This document shows, piece after piece, positions 17,243 through 25,148 of a DNA stretch of 64,000 bases. Each line of letters opens with the position of its first letter. Positions within the stretch are counted from its first letter, which is position 1. The stretch lies in the NCBI RefSeq assembly GCF_002532045.1, contig NZ_NWTG01000021.1, positions 1-64,000 on the forward strand, read 5' to 3'. The notes under the pieces are model-generated. The model ran no database searches. It worked only from the letters and a program-made list of their open reading frames with translations, and was not told where the DNA came from. The position numbers and the translations under genes were made by a program. Source of the DNA: Bradyrhizobium sp. C9. GTDB taxonomy: Bacteria; Pseudomonadota; Alphaproteobacteria; Rhizobiales; Xanthobacteraceae.

Positions 17243-17323
17243 TTACTTGCGCGCTGCGCAGGCGTACATGTTGATTTCCATGCCGACCGGCACTTCAACG
17301 ATCTTCGGTGTTTTCCAGGCCAT
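17243..17323 (-). CDS. pqqA: PQQ precursor peptide PqqA
   Basis: A 26-residue peptide, MAWKTPKIVEVPVGMEIN followed by MYACAARK, preceded by GGGAGAAGGAA. It has the conserved Glu16 and Tyr20 (EINMY) that are cross-linked and become the PQQ backbone. PqqA is bound by PqqD, cross-linked by the radical-SAM enzyme PqqE, and processed to PQQ. No pqqBCDE gene lies in this window, so this copy depends on enzymes encoded elsewhere. It lies on the same strand as lanM, 341 bases downstream of it, and near the xoxF operon whose cofactor it supplies. Confidence 0.95.
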   Translation of the reverse strand: MAWKTPKIVEVPVGMEINMYACAARK

Positions 17324-17664
17324 TTCCTTCTCCCAAGTATAAGTTGGCGCAAGCGTCGCGCCGCGCGGCAAGCTAGGGCTGGCTGTTCCAGGGCGCAAGC
17401 CGGCCGGGTAAGGACCCGACTTCGCTGCTGGACATGCCGAAACGGACGACGGCTCGCTGACGTCCGTCCGGCTTCGATACGGCTGGGAAACCCCGACACT
17501 GTTCTGTCAGGCATTTTCCGGCTGCCGGACGGCGACGCACCGATAAGCAGACCCGATCGCGCCTGCGGCGTCTTGCCCAAGAGCGAAATCGCAACTTTTT
17601 TTGTTGTGCGCCGAATCCAGCGTCACTGACCGGAATCCGCCCAGCGAGATGCGCAAGCACGGGC
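17324..17664. promoter_or_regulatory. Intergenic region between lanM and pqqA
   Basis: A 341-base gap without a supported gene, probably containing the pqqA promoter. Visible structure: an inverted repeat ACGGACG (17442-17448) / CGTCCGT (17461-17467), a CCGACA-N6-TGTC half-dyad at 17493-17508, and a T7 tract near 17595-17605 in plus-strand reading. No convincing -35/-10 pair was identified. Confidence 0.35.
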
Positions 17665-18063
17665 CTATTTGAGCAGGCGCAGCAGCGCCCGGCCGGCGCG
17701 CGACTGCAACTCCTTCGCATCCAGCGTTCCGTCATTGTCGGGATCGGCGGCCTTGAACCGCTGCTCGACGACCGCGAGATACTCGTCGAGCGTCAGGGTG
17801 CCGTCGTGATCCGGATCCGCCATCTTGAGCTCTTTCGCAGTCAGCCGTCCGCGCAATTCACGCACATCGAGCGTGCCGTCGTGATCGGGATCGAGCTTCG
17901 CGAACAGGTCGGCGGCAGCCTTCTTGGCTTCGGCAAGGTCGACCGTGCCGTCATTGTCGGGATCGAGCATCTTGAGCGCACTGCGACCGCCCGATGCGGC
18001 CAGAGCAGGACCAGACAGCACGGCCATGGTCAAAGTCAAAGCAAGCGATCGGCGCGAAATCAT
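17665..18063 (-). CDS. lanM: Lanmodulin, four-EF-hand lanthanide-binding protein
   Basis: A 132-residue periplasmic protein with signal peptide MISRRSLALTLTMAVLSGPALAA and four 12-residue EF loops at about 34-45, 58-69, 83-94 and 107-118. Each starts with Asp-Pro-Asp and contains DGT (DPDNDGT or DPDHDGT). The Pro at position 2 and the short 12-13-residue gaps between loops are hallmarks of lanmodulin and not of calmodulin. Loop 4 begins with Asp rather than the Asn seen in the Methylorubrum protein, and loop 3 has Thr at position 9. GGAG precedes ATG 18063. It probably binds or shuttles lanthanides for XoxF. Confidence 0.93.
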   Translation of the reverse strand: MISRRSLALTLTMAVLSGPALAASGGRSALKMLDPDNDGTVDLAEAKKAAADLFAKLDPDHDGTLDVRELRGRLTAKELKMADPDHDGTLTLDEYLAVVEQRFKAADPDNDGTLDAKELQSRAGRALLRLLK

Positions 18064-18114
18064 CGTTCATCTCCTTTGAGTGCCGCTCCGGCAAAGATAA
18101 CGGCTCACCATAGC

Positions 18115-18166
18115 AGCTTCGACGAAGCTTCCCACAGCCAGTGCAACCCGCGAGACCTGTCGGGTT
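18115..18166. promoter_or_regulatory. Two dyads in the lanM divergent promoter region
   Basis: A perfect palindrome AGCTTCGACGAAGCT (18115-18129) lies 52 bases upstream of the lanM start, and AACCCG/CGGGTT arms (18145-18150 and 18161-18166) lie just beyond. The gap separates lanM (minus) from the small gene at 18243 (plus). Operator function is inferred; no regulator gene for this region is present nearby. Confidence 0.4.
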
Positions 18167-18242
18167 TCGGGTGGAAAGAAACTTCCTCACGGATCATCTG
18201 TGGCGTTCGGATGGCATTGCACCGGAACAAGCGAGGTGACCC

Positions 18243-18488
18243 ATGAGCGACATTTGCAGGACCACGATGGGCTACCTCGTTGCGCTCGCTCTGGCCGCGC
18301 CCGCGTCCGCGCAGAACAAGGCCCCTGCCCCATCGACAGAGGGTGTCCGGCAGCGCACGCTCACCGGCAAGGAGCGGCTTGGACGCAAATGGACCGACGA
18401 GCAGCGCATCGACAATTGCAATGTGCCGCCGGACAAGCGGGGCACCAAGCCGCGTCCGAGTGCCTGCCCGCATGCGCCGTCGAGCTGA
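18243..18488 (+). CDS. Small secreted hypothetical protein beside xoxF
   Basis: An 81-residue protein with a signal peptide (MGYLVALALAAPASAQ) and a short basic mature part containing TLTGKERLGRKWTDEQRIDNCNVP and two cysteines. GCGAGGTG precedes ATG 18243. It is divergent from lanM and upstream of xoxF. No domain recognised; the secreted nature and location suggest a periplasmic accessory of the quinoprotein system. Confidence 0.65.
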   Translation: MSDICRTTMGYLVALALAAPASAQNKAPAPSTEGVRQRTLTGKERLGRKWTDEQRIDNCNVPPDKRGTKPRPSACPHAPSS

Positions 18489-18633
18489 TCGAACCATTCG
18501 CGCTGCGGCATAGCGGCGGGTCACACATGGCGTTGTGTATTCCACGTGACGGTAAGCTACGGGCGCATCAGCGAAAACCGGACGCTTTCGGCCGGCGTCT
18601 TGAGGCTGGCTGGGGTTCGTTCACGTTTTCGTA

Positions 18634-18662
18634 TTGACCCGTTTTGGTTTCAGGGGGATGGT
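18634..18662 (+). promoter_or_regulatory. Weak sigma70-like element upstream of xoxF
   Basis: TTGACC at 18634-18639 resembles a -35 box. The hexamer 17 bases downstream (GATGGT) is a poor -10, so an activator-dependent promoter is more likely if this is one at all. The element is about 50-80 bases upstream of the xoxF ATG. Confidence 0.2.
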
Positions 18663-18713
18663 TCCATCGCAACGTCAGGAATAGGCGTGCGCGAAAAGGT
18701 TCATTGGGAGGAT

Positions 18714-20381
18714 ATGATGAGACGCATTGCGCTGGCCGCAAGCCTCGTGATTCTTGCATCTTATGGTGCAAGCGCTCAGACCAACGAGCAATTGGTCAAG
18801 GGTGCGACTGACACGTCGAACGTTCTCAATTATGGAATGGGCTACAATCTTCAGCGCTTCTCGACGCTGAACCAGATCAACAAGGACACGGTCAAGAATC
18901 TGGTCCCGGTCTGGAATTACAGCTTGAACGACGACCGCAGCGAGGAATCGCAGCCGCTCGTCTACCAGGGCGTCCTCTACGTCACTACGCACAACGCCAC
19001 GATCGCGATCGACGCCAAGACCGGCAAGCAGATCTGGAAGACCAAGGTCGAGTATCCTGCCGAGACGCCGCGCATCGTCTGCTGCGGTATCATCAATCGC
19101 GGCGCGGCCCTGTATGACGGCAAATTGTTCCGCACCACCCTCGACGCCAATGTGATCGCGCTCGATGCCAAGACCGGCAAGGAGCTGTGGCGCGAGAAGG
19201 CTGCGGACATCAAGGAAGGCTACTCGATGACGGTGGCGCCGCTGGTCGCCGACGGCGTCGTGATCACCGGCATCTCCGGCGCCGAATTCGGCACCCGCGG
19301 CTTCATCGACGGCTGGGATCCGGCGACCGGCAAGAAGCTCTGGCGTACCTACACAATCCCGACTCCGGACGAGCCCGGCGGCGATACCTGGAAGGGCGAC
19401 ACCTGGAAGCTGGGCGGCGGATCGACCTGGATCACCGGCTCCTACGATGCCGAACTGAACACCGTGTATTGGGGCATCGGCAATCCCGGACCGTTCAACT
19501 CGGCGGTGCGGCCCGGCGACAACCTCTACACCTGCTCGGTGCTGGCGCTCGATCCGAAGACCGGCAAGATCAAGTGGCACTACCAGTTCTCGCCGAACAA
19601 TCCGTTCGACTACGACTCGGTGGCCGAGATGGTGCTCGCCGACATGAATGTCGAGGGCAAGCCGACCAAGGTGCTGATGGATGCCAACCGCAACGGCTTC
19701 TTCTACGTGCTCGACCGCACCAACGGGAAGCTGCTCGCGGCCAATCCCTATGTGAACGTCAACTGGGCCACCGGAGTAGACCTGAAGACCGGACGGCCGA
19801 TCGAGACCGACGTCGCCAAGGATGCGCGTGACGGCAAGAAGGTCACGGTCTACCCGTCGATCCTCGGCGGCAAGAACTGGGAGCCGATGTCGTTCAATCC
19901 GCAGACCGGCCTCGCCTACGCCAACACGCTCGCCTTCGGCGGCAAGTACAAGTCCGAACCGGTGACGTTCAAGCAGGGCGAATGGTATGTCGGCATGGAC
20001 CTCACCGATCCCTGGGAATGGGGCACCGGACCGCGCGGCCATCTCAAGGCGATCGATCCGATGACCGGCAAGGCGAAGTGGGAAGCGCCGAGCGACATTC
20101 CCCGCTTCTCCGGCGTGCTCTCCACCGCCGGCGGCGTGGTGTTCTCCGGTCAGCTGACCGGCGAATTCGAGGCGTTCGACGCCGATACCGGCAAGAAGCT
20201 CTGGCAGTTCCAGACCGGCTCGGGCATCGAAGGACAACCCGTGACCTGGCAGCAGGACGGCGTGCAATATGTCGCCGTCACGTCGGGCTATGGCGGCGTC
20301 TATTCGCTGTTCTCGGGCGACGAGCGGCTCGCCAAGGTCCCACCCGGCGGCTCGCTGTGGGTGTTCGCGGTCAAGAACTGA
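18714..20381 (+). CDS. xoxF: Lanthanide-dependent PQQ alcohol dehydrogenase, XoxF type
   Basis: A 555-residue periplasmic quinoprotein with a signal peptide (MMRRIALAASLVILASYGASA) and an eight-bladed propeller with W-motif repeats (DAKTGKQIWKTK, DAKTGKELWRE). Vicinal cysteines 123-124 (IVCCG) form the ring disulfide above PQQ. Glu191 (GAEFG), Asn257 (GNPGP) and Asp299 are the expected metal/active-site residues. Asp301 in FDYDS is the additional aspartate diagnostic of lanthanide-dependent enzymes. GGGAGGAT precedes ATG 18714. It oxidises methanol or another primary alcohol, passing electrons to the cytochrome next to it. An ExaF-like substrate range cannot be excluded. Confidence 0.92.
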   Translation: MMRRIALAASLVILASYGASAQTNEQLVKGATDTSNVLNYGMGYNLQRFSTLNQINKDTVKNLVPVWNYSLNDDRSEESQPLVYQGVLYVTTHNATIAIDAKTGKQIWKTKVEYPAETPRIVCCGIINRGAALYDGKLFRTTLDANVIALDAKTGKELWREKAADIKEGYSMTVAPLVADGVVITGISGAEFGTRGFIDGWDPATGKKLWRTYTIPTPDEPGGDTWKGDTWKLGGGSTWITGSYDAELNTVYWGIGNPGPFNSAVRPGDNLYTCSVLALDPKTGKIKWHYQFSPNNPFDYDSVAEMVLADMNVEGKPTKVLMDANRNGFFYVLDRTNGKLLAANPYVNVNWATGVDLKTGRPIETDVAKDARDGKKVTVYPSILGGKNWEPMSFNPQTGLAYANTLAFGGKYKSEPVTFKQGEWYVGMDLTDPWEWGTGPRGHLKAIDPMTGKAKWEAPSDIPRFSGVLSTAGGVVFSGQLTGEFEAFDADTGKKLWQFQTGSGIEGQPVTWQQDGVQYVAVTSGYGGVYSLFSGDERLAKVPPGGSLWVFAVKN

Positions 20382-20394
20382 GCGCGGAGCACAC

Positions 20395-20745
20395 GTGACT
20401 GAACGAGTAACCCTGTTGACGGCGGCGATCTTCGCCGCCGTCGCGGCAACCTTGATCACGTTGATCCCGGCAGCCGCACAGCAAGCCAGTGCAATCGACC
20501 TTCAGGGTCAGGCCGACCAGGGCAAGGCCACCTACGCCAAGAACTGCTCGCATTGCCATGGGCCCAACATGGTCAACTCCGGCACCATCACGCCGGACCT
20601 GCGCGCGTTTCCCGACGACAAGACCCGCTTTGTGACCACCGTGAAGCAAGGCAAGAACGGCAAGATGCCGCCGTGGGCCGACATCCTGAGCGAGCAGGAG
20701 ATCGCCGACGTCTGGGCCTTCCTGTCGAGCCGGAGGAGCCAATGA
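20395..20745 (+). CDS. xoxG: Class I cytochrome c, XoxG-type electron acceptor
   Basis: A 116-residue secreted cytochrome: signal peptide ending PAAAQQ, haem motif CSHCH (Cys51, Cys54, His55) and probable axial Met91 in GKMPPW. GTG start at 20395 is supported by GCGGAG at correct spacing, 13 bases after the xoxF stop. The stop overlaps the following ATG (ATGA). Position and size fit the dedicated electron acceptor of XoxF. Confidence 0.9.
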   Translation: MTERVTLLTAAIFAAVAATLITLIPAAAQQASAIDLQGQADQGKATYAKNCSHCHGPNMVNSGTITPDLRAFPDDKTRFVTTVKQGKNGKMPPWADILSEQEIADVWAFLSSRRSQ

Positions 20746-21677
20746 GAGCCCTGCTGGCGGGCGCCGCGGCAGCCCTGCTTCTCGCCGTCACGGCGGCGCA
20801 TGCCGCCGACGCGCCGCTCAAAGTATGCCTCGACGAGGATCTGCCGCCGTTGTCGGCGCATCATCGCGGCAAGCCGGATGCCGGCTTCGATGTCGCGCTC
20901 GCGCAAGTGATCGCCGAGCGGCTCGGCCGACCGCTCAAGATCCAGTGGTTCGAGAGCAAGCTCGACGAGGATTCGAGCCCCGCGCTGGAGGCCAATGCGC
21001 TGCTGTCGGACGGCCGATGCTCGCTGGTCGGCGGCTACGCCCTCACCTTCGACTCGCTGAAGGCGCCGGGCGTTGCGACGGCCAAGCTGCCGGACTTCGA
21101 CGGCGCCACCCGCGACGATCGCCGCCGGCGGATCCCGATCGGGGTGCTGGCGCCAACCCAGCCCTACATCTATTCGCCGATGACCGTCGTGCTCGGCCCC
21201 AAGGCCAAGGAGCGGCTCAAGGACCGCAAGATCATCGATATCGGCGACCTCACCGGCCTTCGCCTGACGATCGAAAGCGGCACGCTGGGCGATGCCATCC
21301 TGATGACCTTCGACAAGGGAAAGCTGATCGACGACATCACCCACCTCGTTCCCGGACGCAGCGACCTGTTGGGAGAGCTGGAGCGCGGTGAATTCGACGC
21401 CACCCTGCTCGACCTGCGCCGGTTCGACGCCTACCGCGCCGATCATCCCGACACCAGGATCACCGCCTCCGGCTATTACTATCCGATCGGCGCCAATCGC
21501 GGTTACGTCGCCCTCGAGACCGACAAGGCTCTGCTGGAGGCCGTCAACAAGGTGCTGTCCGACCTGCAAGCCAAAGGCGCCATCGCCGAGCTTGGCAAGG
21601 CCGCAGGCCTCACCTGGCTCGCTCCGCGCGAGCCGATCATCCTCGGCGATGTCTGGCTGAAGATCCTGAACCGATGA
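20742..21677 (+). CDS. xoxJ: XoxJ-type periplasmic binding protein of the xoxF operon
   Basis: A 311-residue periplasmic protein with a signal peptide ending TAAHAAD and a type 2 binding-protein fold (LKVCLDEDLPPLSAHHRGKP, GFDVALAQVIAERLG, LTIESGTLGDAILM). It is the third gene of xoxF-xoxG-xoxJ, coupled to the cytochrome by ATGA. XoxJ proteins are proposed to activate or insert cofactor into XoxF. It differs from the second XoxJ-like protein at 6216-7097 by lacking the CADPxNLPFS signature (here CLDEDLPPLS), so the two may have distinct roles. Confidence 0.85.
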   Translation: MRALLAGAAAALLLAVTAAHAADAPLKVCLDEDLPPLSAHHRGKPDAGFDVALAQVIAERLGRPLKIQWFESKLDEDSSPALEANALLSDGRCSLVGGYALTFDSLKAPGVATAKLPDFDGATRDDRRRRIPIGVLAPTQPYIYSPMTVVLGPKAKERLKDRKIIDIGDLTGLRLTIESGTLGDAILMTFDKGKLIDDITHLVPGRSDLLGELERGEFDATLLDLRRFDAYRADHPDTRITASGYYYPIGANRGYVALETDKALLEAVNKVLSDLQAKGAIAELGKAAGLTWLAPREPIILGDVWLKILNR

Positions 21678-21693
21678 CGCCGGCGACAGCCCG

Positions 21694-22602
21694 CTATCGC
21701 AGGTAGCTCGCCAGGTTCATGCTCTGGATCTTGGAGATCGCCGAATAGGACGCCGTCAGCTGCGCCTGATAGGTCGAGAGCTGCGCCGTCACCGCCGCGA
21801 CGTCGACGCTGGTGAGGTTGGTCGACAGGGTCTTGGCGAAATTCTGGTAGTCGCTCTGGTCCGTGCTGGCGGTCTCGATCTGCGATGCAGCGGTCGAGAG
21901 CTTTGCCTGCACCGTCGACGTTGCATCCAGCGCAGTGCTGGCGAGGTTGAGCGCCTGCGAGATATCGCTCGACGACAGCGTCGTGCTGTTGCCGACGTAT
22001 TTCAACAGCCGCATGACCTGCTCGAAGGCCGGATTGTCGGCGGTGACACCGTAGGAAACCGACTGGCTGTCCGAAACGCGCACCGACGCGATCTCGCTGT
22101 CGCCCTTGTAGTAGCTGGTGTCCGATGTCGTCAACGAGCCCGTGCCGGCGTCATAGCTCGACAGATCAACGGGCGCGGTGTCGGTGCGGGCGCCGCTGAA
22201 GACATACTCGCCGTCATACTGGGTGTTGAGCAGCCCCTGCATCTGCGAGATCGCCTGCTGGGCATAGTTGATCACCGACGCCGTCGCCGTGCTGCTGCCG
22301 GTCGTGGCGGCGCTGAGCTGGGTCCGAAGCTGCGTGATGATATCGGTCACCGAGCCGACCGCCGAATACATCGCCTGCACCTTGTTGTCGGCAAGATTGC
22401 TGGCATCGATGTAGGATTGGGCCCGCGTTACCGAGACCTGCAGATTGATCACGCGCCCGGCGCCGGAACCGTAGCCGCCGAAATCCTCGGATTGCAACCC
22501 GGAGGACTCCTGCACCTGCTCATTGGCCATCACCGACTGCACGCGCAGCGCGCCTGATATCATCTGCTCCGATTGCGCGAAGGTGGCAACACGCATCATC
22601 AT
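21694..22602 (-). CDS. flgL: Flagellar hook-filament junction protein FlgL
   Basis: A 302-residue flagellin-superfamily protein. The N-terminal helical region (TFAQSEQMISGALRVQSVMANEQVQ) and C-terminal heptads (VTAQLSTYQAQLTASYSAISKIQS, ending NLASYLR) match HAP3. GAGGG lies about 8 bases before three consecutive ATG codons; 22602 is taken. It follows flgK by 16 bases and is the last gene of the minus-strand flagellar operon. FlgL connects the hook to the filament outside the cell. Confidence 0.9.
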   Translation of the reverse strand: MMMRVATFAQSEQMISGALRVQSVMANEQVQESSGLQSEDFGGYGSGAGRVINLQVSVTRAQSYIDASNLADNKVQAMYSAVGSVTDIITQLRTQLSAATTGSSTATASVINYAQQAISQMQGLLNTQYDGEYVFSGARTDTAPVDLSSYDAGTGSLTTSDTSYYKGDSEIASVRVSDSQSVSYGVTADNPAFEQVMRLLKYVGNSTTLSSSDISQALNLASTALDATSTVQAKLSTAASQIETASTDQSDYQNFAKTLSTNLTSVDVAAVTAQLSTYQAQLTASYSAISKIQSMNLASYLR

Positions 22603-22618
22603 GACAACGCCCTCACAC

Positions 22619-24391
22619 TCAGGCTGTGCCCATCGCGGTCATCAGCGCCGAGAACATGGAATTGATGGTCGTAATGATCTGGGATGCGGCAGCGTATTTG
22701 TTCTGCAACGCACTCAGATTCGCGCTTTCCTGGTCGATGTTGACGCCCGACTGCGACGACAGCGAACTCGCATAGGTCGACTGCGCGGTTTGCCTGGACG
22801 TGTAGGTCGCCGATGCCTGGCTCGCCTTGCCGGCCACATTGGCAACGATCGCTGCCGCATAGTCGGTGAACGAGCCGGTGGTGGCGCCGAGCCCTCCCGC
22901 CATGGCAAAGTTGGTCGACCCCGTCAGCGCGCTCGAGAGCGCATTCACCACCGTGGCCGAGCCCGACGACAGCACCGAGTTTCCGACCGTGAGCGTAGAT
23001 GACGCATCGAGCGTCGCTGTCGGCAGCGCCGCGGTACCGCTGAGAATGTCGCTGCGCACCCCGATGTTGGAAGCGCTGGTCCCCGTGATGAGGTCGTTGA
23101 GCCCGAAATACTGGGAAAATCCCTCGCCGCCGACCGAACTCGTCATCTGGTTGATGGCGATGCCATTGCCCGATCCGGTCGCCGAGATCGACAAATGTCC
23201 GTTGGCATCGACCGATGCCGATACGCCCGGGATGGTGTTGATCTTGGCGGCAAGAGCCCCCACCGTGGAATACGCCGATAGGTCGATATCCTGATATGAT
23301 ACGAGATTGCCGCTCTTGTCGGCAACTGCGATACGTACCGTGCCGGTGCCCGCGAACGATGTCGAATTGCTGACAGTCGCCGTACCGGTCAGGCTTGTCG
23401 GCGGCGGCACCGATGAGCCCTGGTTCGATACCGCATTCACGCTCGAGGCCAGCTGCTGGGCAAGCTCGTCAAGCTGCGACTGCGCGGCCGGCAAGGTCTG
23501 GTCGCGCAGGGTAATCAGGGCGCTGACCTTGCCGGAGGAGATCTGCGAGGTGATGTCGACCCCGTTGACGGTGATGCCGCTGAAGCCGCTCGTCGCCGAT
23601 CCCGCGGTATACGTCGTCGACGCCGTGACGCTCTGCGCCGCCGTATAGCTCAGCGGGTGCGCCGTACTGTCGACCAGCGCCTGCCCGGAACCGGTATAGA
23701 CCTGCAGATCGCCGCTCGACGTGGTGAAATAGCTCACATTCATCTGCGACGCGAGGTCCTGTAGCGCGCTGTTGCGCTGATCCTCGAGATCGGCGGTCGA
23801 CTGGCCGGCAGCGGCTTCCTGCTTGATCTGCTTGTTGAGGTCGGAGATCTGCTGCAGGTCGGAGTTGACGTCGGTGACCGCCGAAGCGATATCCTGGTCG
23901 GCGTTGGAGCGCAGCTTCTGGATGCCGCTCGAGGTCTGCTGCAGCTGATTGGTGACCGCAGCGAGCGCACTGACGGCGTTCGATTGCAGCGAAGCGCTGC
24001 TTGGCGTGCTGGCGAGCGAGGACAGCGCCGACTCGAATGCCGCGATCGTATTGGCAAGCGATGTACCCGTCGTGGAGCTGTCGCCGCTCGAGGTGCTGCC
24101 GTAGAGCTGCTGGAGCTCGGTCAGATAGTTGTTGTTGGTGTCGGCGGCGCCGAGATCGGAATCGGCTCCGACCAGCGACTTCAGGAGCAGCTTGTCGACC
24201 GCGCTGGTAATCCCCGAGATCGTGACGCCGGTGCCGACACCGCTGGTGACGCTGCTGCTCTGGTTGGCGGTCTTCTCGGTATAGCCCTTGGTGTCGGCAT
24301 TGGAGATATTGGCCGAGGCTACGCTGATCTGCACCTGCGTGGCAGACAGGCCGCTGAATGCGATGCTTCGTGCGATATCGAGCGACGACAC
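22619..24391 (-). CDS. flgK: Flagellar hook-associated protein FlgK
   Basis: A 590-residue HAP1 with the rod/hook N-terminal motif (LDIARSIAFSGLSATQVQISVASANISNADTKGY, near residues 4-37) and a C-terminal D0 helix (GVNIDQESANLSALQNKYAAASQIITTINSMF). GTG start at 24391 with GGAGGGAGC upstream. It is upstream of flgL in the same operon and joins the hook to FlgL. The length is typical. Confidence 0.93.
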   Translation of the reverse strand: MSSLDIARSIAFSGLSATQVQISVASANISNADTKGYTEKTANQSSSVTSGVGTGVTISGITSAVDKLLLKSLVGADSDLGAADTNNNYLTELQQLYGSTSSGDSSTTGTSLANTIAAFESALSSLASTPSSASLQSNAVSALAAVTNQLQQTSSGIQKLRSNADQDIASAVTDVNSDLQQISDLNKQIKQEAAAGQSTADLEDQRNSALQDLASQMNVSYFTTSSGDLQVYTGSGQALVDSTAHPLSYTAAQSVTASTTYTAGSATSGFSGITVNGVDITSQISSGKVSALITLRDQTLPAAQSQLDELAQQLASSVNAVSNQGSSVPPPTSLTGTATVSNSTSFAGTGTVRIAVADKSGNLVSYQDIDLSAYSTVGALAAKINTIPGVSASVDANGHLSISATGSGNGIAINQMTSSVGGEGFSQYFGLNDLITGTSASNIGVRSDILSGTAALPTATLDASSTLTVGNSVLSSGSATVVNALSSALTGSTNFAMAGGLGATTGSFTDYAAAIVANVAGKASQASATYTSRQTAQSTYASSLSSQSGVNIDQESANLSALQNKYAAASQIITTINSMFSALMTAMGTA

Positions 24392-24418
24392 GGCCAGCTC
24401 CCTCCGGCGACGGCCCGA

Positions 24419-24874
24419 TCAGGCTCGCACGTTGGTTCCATAGGACATCGCGGATGTGACGCGACGGCCGCCGGCCCCATAAGGCGATACGTTGGCGATC
24501 TGCTCGCGGATCGCCTGCATGATCGCCTCGATCCGGCGGTTGCTGGCATCGATCGCCGCACGCAGCCGCATCACGTTCTCGTCCATCGCGACCCGGAGCT
24601 TCAGGATCCGGTCCATCAGCTGCTCGCGCAGCACGCGATCCTGGACGTTGAGGTTGGCGGCCTTGCCGACGGCCTCCGCCACGCACTGCTCGAACAGCAT
24701 GGCGAGGCGGTTCTTCTCGTCGACCTGCTTCAGCCGCGAGGCTGGCAGGCCCTTGGCGAGCTCGACGTTCTCTTCGTTCACGATCTCGATCAGATTGTCG
24801 ATCAGCGCGATCAACGACCTGGCGCGCTCGTCATTGCCCGCGGGATTGATCTTGATGTTGCGTTCCGGTGTCAT
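24419..24874 (-). CDS. FlgN-like flagellar export chaperone
   Basis: A 151-residue, almost entirely helical protein (ARSLIALIDNLIEIVNEENVELAKG ... DEKNRLAMLFEQCV) typical of FlgN-type chaperones that bind the C-termini of FlgK and FlgL. GGGAG lies 9 bases before ATG 24874; an upstream frame to 24940 lacks support. It sits directly before flgK, the expected client. The C-terminal tail SYGTNVRA resembles the tail of the next small gene. Confidence 0.75.
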   Translation of the reverse strand: MTPERNIKINPAGNDERARSLIALIDNLIEIVNEENVELAKGLPASRLKQVDEKNRLAMLFEQCVAEAVGKAANLNVQDRVLREQLMDRILKLRVAMDENVMRLRAAIDASNRRIEAIMQAIREQIANVSPYGAGGRRVTSAMSYGTNVRA

Positions 24875-24893
24875 GTCATCGCTCCCGTTCAAG

Positions 24894-25148
24894 CTAGTGT
24901 CCGCGACGCAGGGCGCGAACCGATTGTGCGCTGCGCCCATACGCGGTGATTGCCGTTACCCGGACCGAGGCCCGGTTGAGTTCCTGGTCGATCCGCGCGC
25001 ATTCGCGCATCAGCAGGTCACGCAATGCTCCGACGTCGTCGAGCAACGCGGTGAGTTGCGCCCGATCGTTCGGCTGAACCGAGGTAGCCCTCGCCTTCAG
25101 CCGCTGAAGCCTGACCAGCAGGCGGTCATTCTTCTTTTCGGTCATCAT
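24894..25148 (-). CDS. Small helical flagellar-operon protein
   Basis: An 84-residue, highly charged protein (MMTEKKNDRLLVRLQRLKAR ... RECARIDQELNRASVRVTAITAYG) predicted to be helical. Its ATG overlaps the flgE stop (TGATGA region at 25145-25148), showing translational coupling. The C-terminal AYGRSAQSVRAL echoes the FlgN-like neighbour. It may be a chaperone or a partial paralogue; no firm family assignment. Confidence 0.65.
   Translation of the reverse strand: MMTEKKNDRLLVRLQRLKARATSVQPNDRAQLTALLDDVGALRDLLMRECARIDQELNRASVRVTAITAYGRSAQSVRALRRGH

Noticed and set aside
18675..20459. 594-codon minus-strand open frame opposite xoxF
   Set aside because: Mirror frame of a strongly conserved dehydrogenase; no domain or ribosome-binding site.
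23469..24686. 405-codon minus-strand frame overlapping flgK
   Set aside because: Same strand but a different frame from flgK and its FlgN-like neighbour; composition is Arg/Gln/Ser-rich with no homology features.
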